In this document: piece after piece, positions 47,936 through 48,882 of the stretch | Position numbering within the stretch: position 1 is the first letter of the stretch | Layout of the letters: each line of letters starts with the position of its first letter | Assembly (NCBI GenBank): GCA_947478905.1 | Contig: CANJXG010000007.1 | Location: 1-48,882, forward strand | Direction: 5' to 3' | DNA from: Coxiellaceae bacterium | GTDB taxonomy: Bacteria > Pseudomonadota > Gammaproteobacteria > Berkiellales > Berkiellaceae | Length of the DNA stretch: 48,882 bases | Notes under the pieces: model-generated | Seen by the model: the letters and a program-made list of their open reading frames with translations, nothing else | The model's database searches: none | What the model was told of the DNA's origin: nothing | Program-made: the position numbers and the translations under genes

Positions 47936-48300
47936 TTATGGAAGTATAATGCGCTCCTGCGCCTTTGTTTCGACCTTAGATGATTGGGCTTCATACTGGC
48001 TCAGTAAAAGCGGTTTGCCAGTACGGATGAATTGAATTAGGCTCGCAGTTAAAAATACAAGAAATGACAATTTTCTCAGATGACAGGTTTGGGCGATTGA
48101 TTGTAGCACGGCATAATCTCTAACTCCATCTTCAGACATACTGCCGCCGGATACTTTTCTTTTTAAAACACCTTTTTTAATGATATATTCACCGTAATTA
48201 TTATGGTTTGGAACACCTTCATTCGTTATGAAGCTGCATTCTGAATATTATTTTGCATTTCAAGAAATTTTTCTAAACTAAGCTTCAGTTCAGTTTGAGC
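47936..48300 (-). pseudogene. C-terminal remnant of an IS66-like transposase
   Basis: Reading on the minus strand from about 48230, EGVPNHNNYGEYIIKKGVLK and KVSGGSMSEDGVRDYAVLQS continue into IAQTCHLRKLSFLVFLTASL and a TGKPLLLSQYE tail. The N-x-x-x-E, then K-(V/I)-S-G-G and the YAVLQSIAQT helix are like the C-terminal end of IS66-type DDE transposases. The N-terminal and catalytic parts are missing. A stop and frame change at about 48230 separate it from a short upstream piece (EKFLEMQNNIQNAAS). No terminal inverted repeats were found. Confidence 0.6.
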
Positions 48301-48677
48301 TCACGAAAAACGCAATGCGCCTTGACGCGCTTCATCATTTACATTCAGCAGATAATCCCTCTCGCACAGAGTGGTAGGCGTGATATTTTCATTTTTGGCT
48401 CTTATTGTTTCGGCACGACGCATAAGAACCCGTCCCCAACGATCGGGTGCAGAATCGCCCATTGCACCAAATACACTGATTCCGCCTCTGGTATGAAAAG
48501 TACCTGCAGCAGTTGTAAAGCAGGTTCAAGTGCAAATTTTTCAGGATGCTCAAGCCATTTTTGATCGTATTCAAAAGATGCGCTTTCTCGATTTTTGCGG
48601 TTATGACACCATAATTGCCCAACACGAATATTTTCTGTGCCAAGCGAGATTGAAACAATGACAGTATGACTACTCAT
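48301..48677 (-). pseudogene. Truncated, frameshifted HipA-like toxin gene
   Basis: The first frame gives MSSHTVIVSISLGTENIRVG and RESASFEYDQKWLEHPEKFA, then LEPALQ; after about 48510 the match continues in another frame: GTFHTRGGISVFGAMGDSAP, DRWGRVLMRRAE and DYLLNVNDEARQGALRFS, ending at TGA 48301. These are N-terminal signatures of HipA-family serine/threonine kinases (persistence toxins). Full-length proteins are about 400 residues, so the kinase core is gone. The transposase remnant starts right after the break, suggesting IS-mediated deletion. Confidence 0.8.
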
Positions 48678-48882
48678 GATTTTTTTTGTTATAGTTTGGT
48701 AAACGCACTCTTTGCGGTAATTTTTCCTCTTCAAGCGTGTCCTTCCGGTGAGCTCGGTTAACAAGGCTCCATGATCTTAAATCTTGCTTGAGAGACTAAT
48801 AATTTTCAATCCCGTATCCAACCCATTTGTCGAGCCATCTCGGTATGCTCTCGCACCTCCTTTAATAAAGCCCTAAGATCCC
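48678..48882. other. Window end, no complete gene
   Basis: No intact gene is visible. On the minus strand short open stretches (LLKEVREHTEMARQMGWIRD at the far end, then stops) may be remains of a gene upstream of hipA, possibly its antitoxin partner, but nothing supports a firm call. Confidence 0.4.

Noticed and set aside
48295-48564. Plus-strand 89-codon frame
   Set aside because: Antisense to the HipA-like remnant, whose protein similarity is on the minus strand.

Overview
The window looks like the replication-origin region of an AT-rich gammaproteobacterium. It carries dnaA-dnaN-recF-gyrB in the classical order, an rpsP-rimM-trmD-rplS operon beside ffh, a ubiE-ubiJ-ubiB cluster, tatA-tatB-tatC, a gshA/gshB pair and an electron-transfer-flavoprotein module. 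Several large proteins of no family I recognise, plus decaying genes and paralogues, suggest a host-associated lineage, perhaps in or near the Legionellales (Coxiella/Berkiella-like). That placement is inference; no rRNA gene is present to test it.

Layout. Positions 1-3900 are an accessory block: an intact gene for a 32-residue tandem-repeat protein (2040-3758) and, upstream, a frameshifted paralogue (about 228-1254). DnaA boxes precede dnaA (4023-4062) and occur again between recF and gyrB (7842-7936); three parS-type palindromes lie in the 3' part of recF. Positions 10473-13308 hold minus-strand housekeeping genes (acyltransferase, homoserine kinase, DUF4124 protein, AhpD-like protein). Next come pip, the Tat translocase with two genes under 60 codons, a HIT hydrolase, and tandem amino-acid permeases, the second frameshifted. 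The ubiquinone cluster, a SPOR protein and a YhiN-type flavoprotein follow.

Positions 23718-28047 are a second accessory block, with two tandem, distantly paralogous large proteins that have hydrophobic Ala/Gly-rich segments and look like secreted or membrane-active factors. After an acyltransferase, a hypothetical gene and radA there is a 913-residue RTX/VCBS surface protein that may be a fusion of two genes, then a GT25 glycosyltransferase, a P-loop fragment, a GrpB-GNAT fusion and an SDR.

Positions 36525-47743 return to core genes: a CorB/CorC-type protein divergent from ffh, the ribosomal/tRNA-modification operon, dsbC, glutathione synthesis, ETF-ubiquinone oxidoreductase and etfBA. Together the ETF genes feed electrons into the quinone pool whose synthesis uses UbiE/J/B. 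The right end (47744-48882) is a graveyard: a C-terminal IS66-like transposase remnant abuts a frameshifted, truncated hipA-like toxin gene.
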